A stretch of DNA of 64,000 bases. Origin: Tateyamaria sp. Alg231-49 (GTDB lineage Bacteria; Pseudomonadota; Alphaproteobacteria; Rhodobacterales; Rhodobacteraceae). Both the position numbers and the translations under genes were made by a program. Positions 1 to 7,864 of this stretch are shown here, piece after piece (the stretch's first letter is position 1; every line of letters starts with the position of its first letter). Location of the stretch: the NCBI RefSeq assembly GCF_900143535.1, contig NZ_FRFA01000009.1, positions 62,001 to 126,000 of the forward strand, given 5' to 3'. A model generated the notes under the pieces. The model saw nothing but the letters and a program-made list of their open reading frames with translations, searched no databases and was not told where the DNA came from.

Positions 1-74
1 ACAGGCCCGATCTTGGCACATGTGTCCCCGTCAACACGCTCACGCAGGTGCACTCAAACGTGCAATCGAATCCA

Positions 75-104
75 TTGACCGATTGGCAGAACACCCCCTA
101 TATG
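75..104 (+). promoter_or_regulatory. Sigma-70-type promoter of the riboswitch-dadA transcript
   Basis: A TTGACC -35 element (75-80) and a TATATG -10 element (99-104) are separated by 18 bp. They lie just before the first riboswitch helix, so transcription would start near position 111. The placement relative to the aptamers supports the call; no experimental start site is known. Confidence 0.6.
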
Positions 105-111
105 CCTCTCA

Positions 112-332
112 GTCGCTAAGGCTGACATGGGAGAGCGCAGGCCAGATGCCTGCCGCCGAAGGAGCAACGCCCCGACAAACTCTCAGGCACAAGGAACCGT
201 GCCAGCCGCGTCCCAACTTTGGGGCAATCGACGATCTGGAGAGTGGTTGGGTGCAGACGCCCCCAGCCCACCGACGGAGAAAGCGCCAGAAGACCGGCGT
301 GAAACTCTCAGGTTACGCAACAGATGGGGACG
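112..332 (+). promoter_or_regulatory. Tandem glycine riboswitch (two gcvT-type aptamers)
   Basis: Two consecutive copies of the glycine aptamer consensus are visible. Aptamer 1 has GGGAGAG at 129-135, CCGAAGGAGCAA at 156-167, ACTCTCAGGC at 179-188 and AAGGAACCG at 191-199. Aptamer 2 has GGAGAG at 238-243, CCGACGGAGAAA at 271-282, AAACTCTCAGG at 302-312 and ACAGATGGGG at 320-329. The tandem architecture is typical of cooperative glycine riboswitches. The downstream gene is a DadA-type amino-acid oxidoreductase, not the glycine cleavage operon. A reading frame runs through this RNA in phase with dadA but is not believed to be translated. Confidence 0.93.
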
Positions 333-394
333 TGATCCGGCATTCCGCCGGGGGCGTCCTTTGTCAACTGCGTCGCATCTGGGGGACCCCCACC
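333..394 (+). promoter_or_regulatory. Expression platform with Shine-Dalgarno hairpin
   Basis: Between the second aptamer and the dadA ATG lie a CCGGC/GCCGG hairpin (337-351) and a near-perfect palindrome TGGGGGACCCCCA (380-392). The palindrome contains the GGGGGA ribosome-binding site 8 nt before the ATG. A GGGGG run at 350-354 could instead pair with the CCCCC at 387-391 and free the site. This suggests control of translation initiation rather than a terminator, since no U tract is present. The fold is read by eye and is inference. Confidence 0.5.
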
Positions 395-1627
395 ATGACC
401 CATATCGCCGTGATCGGCGCCGGCATCACCGGTATCACCACCGCCTACGCATTGGCCAGCCGTGGCTATGCAGTGTCCGTGTTCGACAAAAACCGCTACG
501 CGGCGATGGAAACGTCCTTTGCCAATGGCGGACAACTCTCGGCCTCCAACGCCGAGGTCTGGACACGCTGGGGCACTGTGATGAAGGGGCTCAAGTGGAT
601 GTTCAACCCCGACGCACCGCTGCTGGTGAACCCAAAACCCAGCTGGCACAAACTGTCGTGGATGGCGGAATTCATGGGCAACATCCCTGATTACGAGGCC
701 AACACAATCGCCACAGCCCAAATGGCCATTGCCGCACGCGAACACCTGCTCGATTTCGCGAGCGAGGTCGGCATGGACTTTGACATGGAACAGCGCGGCA
801 TCCTGCACATCTACAAAAAGCAATCCGAATTCGATCACGCCCGCCGGGTCAACGTCCTGCTGGAAAAGGCGGGGCTGGAACGGCGCGAGGTGTCGGCAGA
901 AGAGGTTCAAAAACTCGAACCAACGCTTCAGACCGAAACGCTGGGCGGGTTCTACACCGAAAGCGATTTCACAGGCGACATCCACAGCTTTTCCCGCAAA
1001 CTCAGCGCAGCCTGCGAAGACATGGGCGTGGCCTTCCACTACAAATCCGTGGTCAGCGAAATCCACCACACCGGCACCGACGTCCGGCTGGACTGGAAAG
1101 AAGGCAACGCCAAAAACAGCGAAGTCTTTGATGGCATCGTTGTGTGCGCAGGGGTTGCCAGCAAAGCCATCGCTGAACAGCTTGGCGACCGGGTCAACAT
1201 CTACCCGGTCAAAGGGTATTCCATCACCGTCAACCTTGATGATGCCGCCAGCCAGGAAGCCGCACCTTGGGTCAGCCTGCTGGATGACGAGGCCAAAGTG
1301 GTCACCTCGCGCCTCGGCAAGAACCGGTTGCGCATTGCGGGCACGGCGGAATTCAACGGCTACAACCTCGACATCCGCGATGACCGGATCAAACCACTGC
1401 GCGACTGGTGCGAGATGTTCTTCCCAGCCGTCTCGACGGAACACTGTGTGCCGTGGGCAGGTCTGCGGCCTATGTTGCCCTCAATGATGCCCAAGGTCGG
1501 ACCGGGCAAAAAGCCGGGCGTGTTCTACAACACCGGGCACGGGCATCTGGGTTGGACACTGTCAGCGGCGACAGCACAAGGTGTGGCAGACAGCATCGAC
1601 GCGACGCGGATGAAAAACGCAGCCTAA
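395..1627 (+). CDS. dadA: D-amino acid dehydrogenase family FAD oxidoreductase
   Basis: The 410-residue protein starts with a Rossmann FAD-binding motif (VIGAGITGITTAYALASRG, residues 5-23). It continues as a DAO-type oxidoreductase, with the SFANGGQLSASNAEVW segment typical of DadA and a C-terminal GLRPMLPSMMPKVG / NTGHGHLGWT region. DadA enzymes deaminate D-amino acids (D-alanine best known) to 2-oxo acids and pass electrons to the respiratory chain. The ATG at 395 has GGGGGA at correct spacing; longer in-frame starts would translate the riboswitch. The riboswitch suggests the physiological substrate or signal is glycine or a glycine-linked amino acid. The dacB gene converges 29 bp downstream. 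Confidence 0.88.
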   Translation: MTHIAVIGAGITGITTAYALASRGYAVSVFDKNRYAAMETSFANGGQLSASNAEVWTRWGTVMKGLKWMFNPDAPLLVNPKPSWHKLSWMAEFMGNIPDYEANTIATAQMAIAAREHLLDFASEVGMDFDMEQRGILHIYKKQSEFDHARRVNVLLEKAGLERREVSAEEVQKLEPTLQTETLGGFYTESDFTGDIHSFSRKLSAACEDMGVAFHYKSVVSEIHHTGTDVRLDWKEGNAKNSEVFDGIVVCAGVASKAIAEQLGDRVNIYPVKGYSITVNLDDAASQEAAPWVSLLDDEAKVVTSRLGKNRLRIAGTAEFNGYNLDIRDDRIKPLRDWCEMFFPAVSTEHCVPWAGLRPMLPSMMPKVGPGKKPGVFYNTGHGHLGWTLSAATAQGVADSIDATRMKNAA

Positions 1628-1656
1628 CGGGTTGGGCGGGTCAAGATCTGCCCTCC

Positions 1657-3150
1657 TCAGGTCCCGTAGAGCAGCCCCCACCGGTCAATCAGCTTTTGCT
1701 GCATGACCTTGGCGCGCCCATTCCAACTGCGCGCGCCTTGGGGGGACTCGCGGTTGGCTTTGGAAATGCGAGACCGGGTGGCTTCGTCGGCAGCAAAGAT
1801 GGCAAAGGCCATCACCCGGCCATCCCGCGCCGTCATGTAGCCGGCAAGGCCGGATACATAGTTCAGCGTACCCGTCTTGGCATCCACAGTAATCGGATGG
1901 TTTTTAAGGACACGGCGTTTGTTGTCCCGCATCGGGATCGGTTTGAGGATCGGGCGCAACACCGCGCTGGAATGTGCCTTGACCAACGCCTGCACCATGT
2001 CATCCGCCGTCATCTTACTTTTGCCGCCAAGGCCCGAATGATCGACAAGCTTCATGGCAGAGGTGCCAAGAGTGCTGTTGGCCCAACGGTTCATTTCCGC
2101 CGCCGACGCCTTGAGGTTGTTCGGAACCCGCCCCGTGCGTTTGACCGTCGCAGACATGCCAACCATTTCCGCCGTGATGTTGGTGGAATAGCGCAGCATA
2201 TCCTTCAGGATTTTACGCAAATCATCGCTTTGGCGTGACGCAAGCACAGTGCCACGCGGCGCCTTCTTCACGACCTTCGGGTTCTTCAGCACGATACCTT
2301 GCGAGCGGGCCAGTGTTTGAAACACATCACCTGCATAAAGCGCAGGCTTGCGGACAGGCAGCCACCGCGCCCCACCGTTGCCCAGCGCGGCTTTGGCGAC
2401 CGTCCAGTTGTCGCTGCTCCCGCCATCTTTGTAGGTATAGACAGGCACACGACGGTCGACGATCTGCATCTTGGTCACGTAAACCGCAGGGCGGAACCGG
2501 TCCGACCGCGCATCCATGGTCACGCCATACGCCCCACCCGACCGTTTCCATTCGAAATGCACACGGTTGTAGTTCAGGGACACGCCGCTCACCGCTGGGC
2601 TATAGCCGACGTGATCGGGTTGTTCTGAGTCGATGGTCTTGACGTAGGGCAACGCCCCTTCAGCGACTTTGAATGCGCCGCGCACCTCGCGGATGCCTTT
2701 GTCTTTGAGCGCCGACACGAGGGCGGCCAACCCGTTTGTGTCCAAAGTCGGGTCGCCGCCACCCACAAGGATCAGATCGCCCGAGACCACGCCGCCAGAC
2801 ACTGATCCCGTTGCCACGATTTGTGTTGAAAACCGATGCGCAGGCCCAAGGACGTTCAGCGCATAAAGGGCCGTGACCGCCTTGGCGACACTCGCCGGGG
2901 GCGTGCCCGTCTTGGCGTTGCCCACCTCAAGCCGCGCGCCGGTACGCGCATCCGCCACCGCAAAAGAAACCTGCCCGTCCAGTTTGGCCGCGCTAATGAT
3001 GGCCTCCGGGCCGGCTACTGCTTTCTTGGAATGGCCCACTGCGCGCGCCACAGGGCGCAAGGATGCTGCGGGCGGGGCCGCAAGGGCTGTCGTGGCTGCA
3101 CTGCTGGCCAGAAAGCCAAGGAAAACGCGTCTGGAAACCGATCTGAACAT
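1657..3150 (-). CDS. dacB: D-alanyl-D-alanine carboxypeptidase/endopeptidase (PBP4, peptidase S13)
   Basis: This 497-residue periplasmic penicillin-binding protein has an N-terminal SRRVFLGFLA segment followed by Ala-rich sequence, a Tat-like signal peptide. The three active-site motifs of family S13 are visible: SVAK (in PPASVAKAVTALYAL), STN (in RYSTNITAEMVG) and KTGT (in VDAKTGTLNYVSG). PBP4 enzymes trim stem peptides and cut D-Ala-mDAP cross-links in peptidoglycan. It is the first of three minus-strand genes with nadD and the MOSC gene upstream; the 47 bp gap to nadD allows co-transcription. Confidence 0.93.
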   Translation of the reverse strand: MFRSVSRRVFLGFLASSAATTALAAPPAASLRPVARAVGHSKKAVAGPEAIISAAKLDGQVSFAVADARTGARLEVGNAKTGTPPASVAKAVTALYALNVLGPAHRFSTQIVATGSVSGGVVSGDLILVGGGDPTLDTNGLAALVSALKDKGIREVRGAFKVAEGALPYVKTIDSEQPDHVGYSPAVSGVSLNYNRVHFEWKRSGGAYGVTMDARSDRFRPAVYVTKMQIVDRRVPVYTYKDGGSSDNWTVAKAALGNGGARWLPVRKPALYAGDVFQTLARSQGIVLKNPKVVKKAPRGTVLASRQSDDLRKILKDMLRYSTNITAEMVGMSATVKRTGRVPNNLKASAAEMNRWANSTLGTSAMKLVDHSGLGGKSKMTADDMVQALVKAHSSAVLRPILKPIPMRDNKRRVLKNHPITVDAKTGTLNYVSGLAGYMTARDGRVMAFAIFAADEATRSRISKANRESPQGARSWNGRAKVMQQKLIDRWGLLYGT

Positions 3151-3197
3151 GGGCGCATCTAACCCCAGCTTTGGCGGGCAGACAAGCGCTCAAAACA

Positions 3198-3812
3198 TCA
3201 CGTTTGCTCAAGCTTTCCCCAACCCCCCGCCGCCCGGATTGCGCTGGACGATTGGGCTGACATGGGAACGTTCACAAAGCACCACGCCGGGGCGTCTGCG
3301 CGGCCAAGAATTTGGCTGGCCCGCCCCGATATGCGGTATTGTGCATAGACGCGCGCGGCCCGGCTCATCCGCGCAGAAATGCGGTCTCCCGGGCGGGCCA
3401 GCACTCCCACAGGCACGCTTTCCATGATCCACTCCCAATCCTGCCAGTGGTGCAATTGCGCCAGATTGTCCGCGCCCATCAGCCAGACAAAGCGCACACC
3501 GGGATAGCAGGCCCTCAAGGCCTCCAGCGTCTCAGCGGTGTAGCGGGTGCCAAGACGCGCCTCGATATCCGTAACAGTGACGCGCGGGTCTTGCATAACG
3601 GCGCGGGCGCGGGCCATCCGCTGCTCCAATGGCGCAGGGCCATGGGTTTTCAAAGGGTTGCCGGGGCTCACCAGCCACCACACATGGGACAGGCCAAATC
3701 GCTTCATCGCCTCGCGGGTGATGTGCACATGGCCCTCATGGGCCGGATCAAACGACCCACCCAGCAGGCCGATGGTCTGCCCCGGTCGGGCAAGGGGAAA
3801 GGCGTGGCGCAT
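3198..3812 (-). CDS. nadD: Nicotinate-nucleotide adenylyltransferase
   Basis: The enzyme adenylates nicotinate mononucleotide to deamido-NAD in cytoplasmic NAD biosynthesis. The nucleotidyltransferase signature [16 protein letters not shown], with the HxGH-type motif, lies near the N-terminus, and the ligand loop [12 protein letters not shown] follows. The chosen ATG gives 204 residues with about ten residues before the nucleotide-binding strand, the usual family size. An upstream in-frame start at 3902 would add 30 unlikely residues and overlap the MOSC gene. The glutamine-dependent nadE lies elsewhere in this window (30387-32045). Confidence 0.92.
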   Translation of the reverse strand: MRHAFPLARPGQTIGLLGGSFDPAHEGHVHITREAMKRFGLSHVWWLVSPGNPLKTHGPAPLEQRMARARAVMQDPRVTVTDIEARLGTRYTAETLEALRACYPGVRFVWLMGADNLAQLHHWQDWEWIMESVPVGVLARPGDRISARMSRAARVYAQYRISGRASQILGRADAPAWCFVNVPMSAQSSSAIRAAGGWGKLEQT

Positions 3813-3876
3813 CAGGGCGTGGTCCTCGGCTCGCAAAGGCTGCGACGCAGGACCGGACAGCAGATGGGCACGTTTG

Positions 3877-4329
3877 TCAATCAACAGGGCGCACAAGATC
3901 ACCGCGCGTGATCATACCCTCCTGCACGATCTCGGCACACCACCCCCCGTGACCGCGCACCGCCGCATATCCGCCATGACCAAAGGTCTCTTCCATGCGC
4001 GAACAGGGCGCACAAATGGTGGTCAGCCGGACAACTGCCGAACCCAGCACCACCTCACGCCCCTTCAAGGCGGCCAGATTCAAACCCGCAACCACCACAT
4101 TGCGACGCATCTGCGCAGGCAACACCGGGGCACGGCCCAGAAAGGCACCAATCGCCCCCAGATGCTCTGCCTGCATCAAGGTCAACGCGCGCTTGCCGGG
4201 GCGGCCATGATCGCCCTCAGGGCCTGCACCGGTCACACGCACGGCCTCCACCTCAACCATATCGGCGCGACGCATAGGGCGCAGCCCAATCCACGCAACC
4301 CGACCGGGCACCGCATAGCGCGCCATCAT
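3877..4329 (-). CDS. MOSC domain-containing protein
   Basis: A protein of about 150 residues with MOSC hallmarks: [19 protein letters not shown] near the middle, [19 protein letters not shown], and a conserved cysteine in [11 protein letters not shown] followed by [15 protein letters not shown] domains carry sulfur or bind molybdenum cofactor in enzymes that deliver sulfur or reduce N-hydroxylated compounds; the substrate here is unknown. Two adjacent ATGs (4329, 4326) are plausible starts. A TTG at 4425 would overlap the ettA ribosome-binding region and is rejected. Divergent from ettA with about 107 bp between starts. Confidence 0.8.
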   Translation of the reverse strand: MMARYAVPGRVAWIGLRPMRRADMVEVEAVRVTGAGPEGDHGRPGKRALTLMQAEHLGAIGAFLGRAPVLPAQMRRNVVVAGLNLAALKGREVVLGSAVVRLTTICAPCSRMEETFGHGGYAAVRGHGGWCAEIVQEGMITRGDLVRPVD

Positions 4330-4436
4330 CGCATGTAACTCACTCAACGCACCGCTCCCAAACCACCATTGCACCCCGCCCAACGCACCTGTATCTGAAC
4401 GCCCAAACGCGTCCCCTCTCTCCAAAGGAGCCTGCC

Positions 4437-6092
4437 ATGGCCGCCTATCAATACGTCTACCACATGTCCGGCGTTTCCAAGACCTATCCAGGTGGCAAGA
4501 AATGCTTTGAGAACATCCACCTCAACTTCCTACCCGGCGTGAAAATCGGCGTGGTCGGCGTGAACGGCGCGGGTAAATCCACGCTGATGAAAATCATGGC
4601 TGGGATGGACAAGGATTTCACCGGCGAAGCATGGGTCGCCGAAGGGGCCAAGGTCGGCTACCTGCCACAGGAACCCAAACTCGACCCCGAACTGTCAGTA
4701 CGCGAGAACGTCATGCTGGGCGTCGCGCCGAAAAAGGCGATCCTCGACCGCTACAACGAACTGGCGATGAACTACTCCGACGAAACAGCGGACGAGATGG
4801 CCGAGTTGCAGGACAAGATCGACGCCGAAAACCTCTGGGATCTCGACAGCCAGATCGACGTCAGCATGGAGGCGCTGCGCTGCCCCCCTGACGATGCGGA
4901 CGTCACAACGCTGTCAGGTGGTGAGGCACGCCGCGTCGCGCTCTGCCGCCTCCTGCTTGAAGCGCCCGAAATGCTGCTGCTGGACGAACCAACCAACCAC
5001 CTTGATGCGGAAACCATCGCGTGGCTGCAACAGCACCTCATTGACTACAAAGGCACGATCCTGATCGTGACCCACGACCGCTACTTCCTCGACAGTATCA
5101 CGGGCTGGATCCTTGAACTGGATCGCGGCAAAGGCGTGCCATGGGAAGGCAACTATTCCTCGTGGGTCGAACAAAAGGCCAAACGCCTCGAACAAGAAGC
5201 GCGCGAAGACAAATCCCGCCAGAAAACGCTGGAACGCGAACTCAAATGGATGCGTCAGGGGGCCAAGGCCCGTCAGGCGAAATCCAAGGCGCGGATCAAC
5301 AACTACAACGACATGCTGGAAACGTCCGAGCGCGAGCGTTTGTCCTACGCCCAGATCGTCATCCCCAACGGCCAGCGATTGGGCGGCAAGGTGATCGACG
5401 TGGCGGGTCTGTCCAAACACATGGGCGACAAGCTGTTGATGGAAAACCTCGAATTCTCCATCCCCCCCGGCGCGATTGTCGGCGTGATCGGTCCGAACGG
5501 CGCGGGTAAATCCACGCTGTTCAAGATGATCACAGGGCAAGAAACGCCTGACGCGGGCAGCGTCGAAATCGGTGACACGGTGCAGATGTCTTATGTCGAT
5601 CAGTCCCGCGACGACCTGAACGCAGATGACAACGTGTGGGAAGCAATCTCTGGCGGTGCCGAACTGATCGCCCTTGGCGATGCCGAGGTGAATTCGCGCG
5701 CCTACTGTTCGTCGTTCAACTTCAAAGGCGGCGATCAGCAGAAAAAAGTCGGCCTGCTGTCAGGCGGTGAGCGCAACCGCGTGCACATGGCGCGGCTGTT
5801 GAAATCCGGCGGCAACGTCCTGCTGCTTGATGAACCGACGAACGACCTCGACGTCGAAACGCTGCGGGCTTTGGAAGACGCCCTTGTCGATTTCGGCGGC
5901 TGCGCGGTGGTGATTTCGCACGACCGTTTCTTCCTCGACCGGATTTGCACACACATCCTCGCCTTTGAAGGCGATGCGCATGTGGAGTGGTTCGAGGGGA
6001 ACTTTGAAGACTACGAAGAAGACAAGAAGCGACGGTTGGGGCCGGATGCCCTTGAACCCAAACGATTGAAACACAAGAAATTCGCACGTTGA
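4437..6092 (+). CDS. ettA: Energy-dependent translational throttle protein EttA (ABC-F ATPase)
   Basis: The 551-residue protein has two ABC ATPase domains and no membrane segments. Walker A motifs are GVNGAGKST (residues 41-49) and GPNGAGKST (about 353). Signature motifs are LSGGEARRV and LSGGERNRV, and the Walker B segments end LLLDEPTNHLD and LLLDEPTNDLD. The first domain carries the EttA-type arm insertion, and a basic coiled linker (KSRQKTLERELKWMRQGAKA) joins the domains. EttA binds the ribosomal E site and gates the first elongation steps according to ATP/ADP ratio. AAAGGAG sits 7 nt before the ATG. Confidence 0.95.
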   Translation: MAAYQYVYHMSGVSKTYPGGKKCFENIHLNFLPGVKIGVVGVNGAGKSTLMKIMAGMDKDFTGEAWVAEGAKVGYLPQEPKLDPELSVRENVMLGVAPKKAILDRYNELAMNYSDETADEMAELQDKIDAENLWDLDSQIDVSMEALRCPPDDADVTTLSGGEARRVALCRLLLEAPEMLLLDEPTNHLDAETIAWLQQHLIDYKGTILIVTHDRYFLDSITGWILELDRGKGVPWEGNYSSWVEQKAKRLEQEAREDKSRQKTLERELKWMRQGAKARQAKSKARINNYNDMLETSERERLSYAQIVIPNGQRLGGKVIDVAGLSKHMGDKLLMENLEFSIPPGAIVGVIGPNGAGKSTLFKMITGQETPDAGSVEIGDTVQMSYVDQSRDDLNADDNVWEAISGGAELIALGDAEVNSRAYCSSFNFKGGDQQKKVGLLSGGERNRVHMARLLKSGGNVLLLDEPTNDLDVETLRALEDALVDFGGCAVVISHDRFFLDRICTHILAFEGDAHVEWFEGNFEDYEEDKKRRLGPDALEPKRLKHKKFAR

Positions 6093-6153
6093 ACTTTACG
6101 AAGTAAATTCAACGGGTGCGAGGCAGGGTAGGCGTCAGCCTGCCCGTTCGCAC
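6088..6153 (+). terminator. Two consecutive hairpins at the ettA 3' end
   Basis: The first hairpin (6088-6113) overlaps the ettA stop codon: GTTGAA/TTCAAC and TTTAC/GTAAA pair around a GAA loop with one bulged C. The second (6116-6153) has GTGCGA/TCGCAC as outer stem and GGGTAGGC/GCCTGCCC as inner stem with a GTCA loop. Neither is followed by a U tract, so a Rho-dependent end or an RNA-stabilising structure is as likely as intrinsic termination. Confidence 0.45.
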
Positions 6154-6611
6154 TCAGATGAGAATAGTGTGCGATGGGTGTCACCGACCCTCTATGCTCG
6201 CATTCGGCTCACAAACGTTAGCGCGGCACACTCAGACAGGACCAAGCCCCGACCGCGGGTCGAAGGCCGTCTCGCAAACTGTCCAGTGGAGCCTTTGAGG
6301 CCGCAGAGGGCGATAGCCCCGGGGAAGACAACGTCGCCCCCGCCCATGGGGGCGGTCGAGGGCGGCGAAAACGCGGTGCGTTTCCGCTGGGAACAATTCA
6401 AACACCTCTCATCGGGCCCTCTCGCACGTTTCTACGAAACATGCTGCCGGGTGACGCGCCCGCGCTGCGCGGACGCTGAGGCGGCGAAAACGCGTGGCAT
6501 TTCCGCTCCACACCTACAAACCCCACCGGATTGTGACACCTACAATTCAACAGACTCTTGACGCAGCGCGCCATACGGGCATCCTCGTGGCACATTACAT
6601 TCGGAGAGATT
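6154..6611. other. Structured intergenic region without a convincing gene
   Basis: About 460 bp carry no convincing coding sequence; the open frames here resemble no protein family. A 7-bp perfect stem CGCCCCC/GGGGGCG occurs at 335-354 of the 6 kb block (6335-6354). A 28-bp imperfect direct repeat beginning GGCGGCGAAAACGCG is present at 6361-6388 and 6480-6507. Each copy can fold, with GCGG plus AAACGC pairing to GCGTTTCCGC in the first. The promoter of the L,D-transpeptidase gene probably lies toward the right end. Function unknown. Confidence 0.5.
6361..6507. repeat. Pair of 28-bp hairpin-forming direct repeats
   Basis: Copies at 6361-6388 and 6480-6507 share GGCGGCGAAAACGCG and end TTTCCGCT, with small changes between. 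Their starts are 119 bp apart. Copy 1 folds with a 10-bp stem and a three-base bulge; copy 2 has one mismatch in the same stem. No third copy was noticed in the window. Confidence 0.55.
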
Positions 6612-7166
6612 ATGGACCGCCGCAATTTCCTCAGCCTCAGCGCCGCAGCCGCGCTTGCCCCGACCCTCATTCAAGCACAGTCAAACATTGCCTTTGACCC
6701 CACCCCCCAAGAGGTGCGGATCAAGAAAGACTTTTTGCCAGGCCAGATCCTCGTCCTGCCCCGCAGCTACTACCTCTATTGGGTGACCGAAGAACGCAAA
6801 GCGATCCGCTACGGCGTCGGCGTCGGTCGTGCCGGGCTGGAATTCACAGGCAGCGCCACCATCGACGTCAAGAAAGAGTGGCCAACCTGGCGCCCCACCC
6901 AGGAAATGATCGAACGCGATCCGCATCTGTATACCAAGTTCATCGACAACAACTACATCATGCCCGGTGGTGAAGGGAATCCTCTGGGTGCGCGCGCGCT
7001 CTACCTGTTCCAGAACGGTGTCGACACATATTTTCGCATTCATGGCACGACCCAGCCCAACACAATCGGAACGTCCGTGTCCAACGGATGTATCCGGATG
7101 CTGAACGAACATGTTGCCGATCTCTACAACCGCGTGCCCATTGGCACGGTTGTGACGGTTCTGTAA
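6612..7166 (+). CDS. L,D-transpeptidase (YkuD domain), exported
   Basis: The 184-residue protein begins MDRRNFLSLSAAAAL, a Tat-like signal ending near LIQAQ. The rest is a YkuD catalytic domain with the active-site motif HGTTQPNTIG followed by SVSNGCIRM, which contains the nucleophilic cysteine. Such enzymes make 3-3 cross-links or anchor proteins on peptidoglycan in the periplasm. ATG 6612 follows CGGAGAG; an upstream start would only add non-signal sequence. It is monocistronic by spacing. Which of the several paralogues usual in this group it represents cannot be told. Confidence 0.9.
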   Translation: MDRRNFLSLSAAAALAPTLIQAQSNIAFDPTPQEVRIKKDFLPGQILVLPRSYYLYWVTEERKAIRYGVGVGRAGLEFTGSATIDVKKEWPTWRPTQEMIERDPHLYTKFIDNNYIMPGGEGNPLGARALYLFQNGVDTYFRIHGTTQPNTIGTSVSNGCIRMLNEHVADLYNRVPIGTVVTVL

Positions 7167-7334
7167 GCCACAGACGGTCTCCGCACAGGTTGCGATGCAT
7201 TGCCCGTGTGGGCTTTGCACGCAGCGGTTGGGGTGGATGCCCTGTGCCGTTTACCGGCAATACCCGACTATCCGTATCCCCATATTTTGTGCTATATATC
7301 ACCGCATTGAACATACTCTTTTGGAGAACATCAC

Positions 7335-7703
7335 ATGGCCGACGACCCGCTCAAAAAGATCAAGGACAAACTCAAAGGCAAGAAAGCCAAGTTGAAGTCG
7401 ATCAAGAAAGATCCAGAAGAAACCAAAAGCGTTAAGCTCGATCAGAAAATCGCCAAAAGTTTTCAAGAGTCCCACGGCGCCGATCTCAGCAAGGTAAAAG
7501 TCCACAGCGGAGGCAATGCCCCCGAAATCTGTAAGGAGCTTGGCGCCAAGGCGTTTACCCAAGGCAACAACCTCTTTGTGGCCAAGGCCGGAGACGCCAA
7601 AAACATGAAGCTTCTGGCCCATGAACTTACACATGTGGTGCAGCAAGGCGGCGGCAGTAAGATGCCCAAGGAAACAAAGGGCAAGGTTCTGGTCTCGAAA
7701 TAG
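7335..7703 (+). CDS. Small DUF4157 (eCIS-core) domain protein
   Basis: A 122-residue protein with a Lys-rich N-terminus (KKIKDKLKGKKAKLKSIKK, about residues 7-25) followed by a compact DUF4157 domain. Visible family marks are GADLSKVKVHSGGNAPEIC, LGAKAFTQGNNLFV and the HExxH zinc motif in LLAHELTHVVQQGGG. DUF4157 is common in proteins associated with extracellular contractile injection systems and in polymorphic toxins, where it usually heads a longer protein. Here nothing follows it. The gene has its own SD (TTGGAGAAC) and an AT-rich upstream region with TATATA near 7291. No eCIS structural gene is in the window. No signal peptide is seen. Confidence 0.85.
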   Translation: MADDPLKKIKDKLKGKKAKLKSIKKDPEETKSVKLDQKIAKSFQESHGADLSKVKVHSGGNAPEICKELGAKAFTQGNNLFVAKAGDAKNMKLLAHELTHVVQQGGGSKMPKETKGKVLVSK

Positions 7704-7811
7704 CCCGCTGAACGGGCGATCCGGGCGGGGTCAGGTCCTAACAGAATGTAAATACGCCTCTGTAACCCATTGATTTCCCACACCCGCGCCCCTGTCCCAG
7801 CGTGGGACATC

Positions 7812-7840
7812 AAAAAAGGCCAGCCCGGAGGCTGGCCTTT
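7812..7840 (-). terminator. Intrinsic terminator of the pyrimidine ABC/hydantoinase operon
   Basis: A perfect 11-bp stem AAAGGCCAGCC / GGCTGGCCTTT closes a CGGA loop. In minus-strand orientation it is followed by a run of six T, 25 bp after the stop codon of the binding-protein gene. The plus-strand side also has T-rich sequence, so it may act in both directions and insulate the DUF4157 gene. Confidence 0.85.
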
Positions 7841-7864
7841 GATGTTTTCAGGATAGTGACTGTC

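Noticed and set aside
20-394. In-frame N-terminal extension of dadA (about 125 codons)
   Set aside because: The stretch is the glycine riboswitch; the DadA Rossmann motif begins right after ATG 395, which has a good ribosome-binding site.
308-1444. Long minus-strand open frame opposite dadA
   Set aside because: It is antisense to a recognisable FAD enzyme and to the riboswitch, and its translation resembles no protein.
6169-6561. 130-residue plus-strand open frame after ettA
   Set aside because: Composition is Arg/Pro-rich and random-looking, no start signal, and it spans hairpins and repeats.
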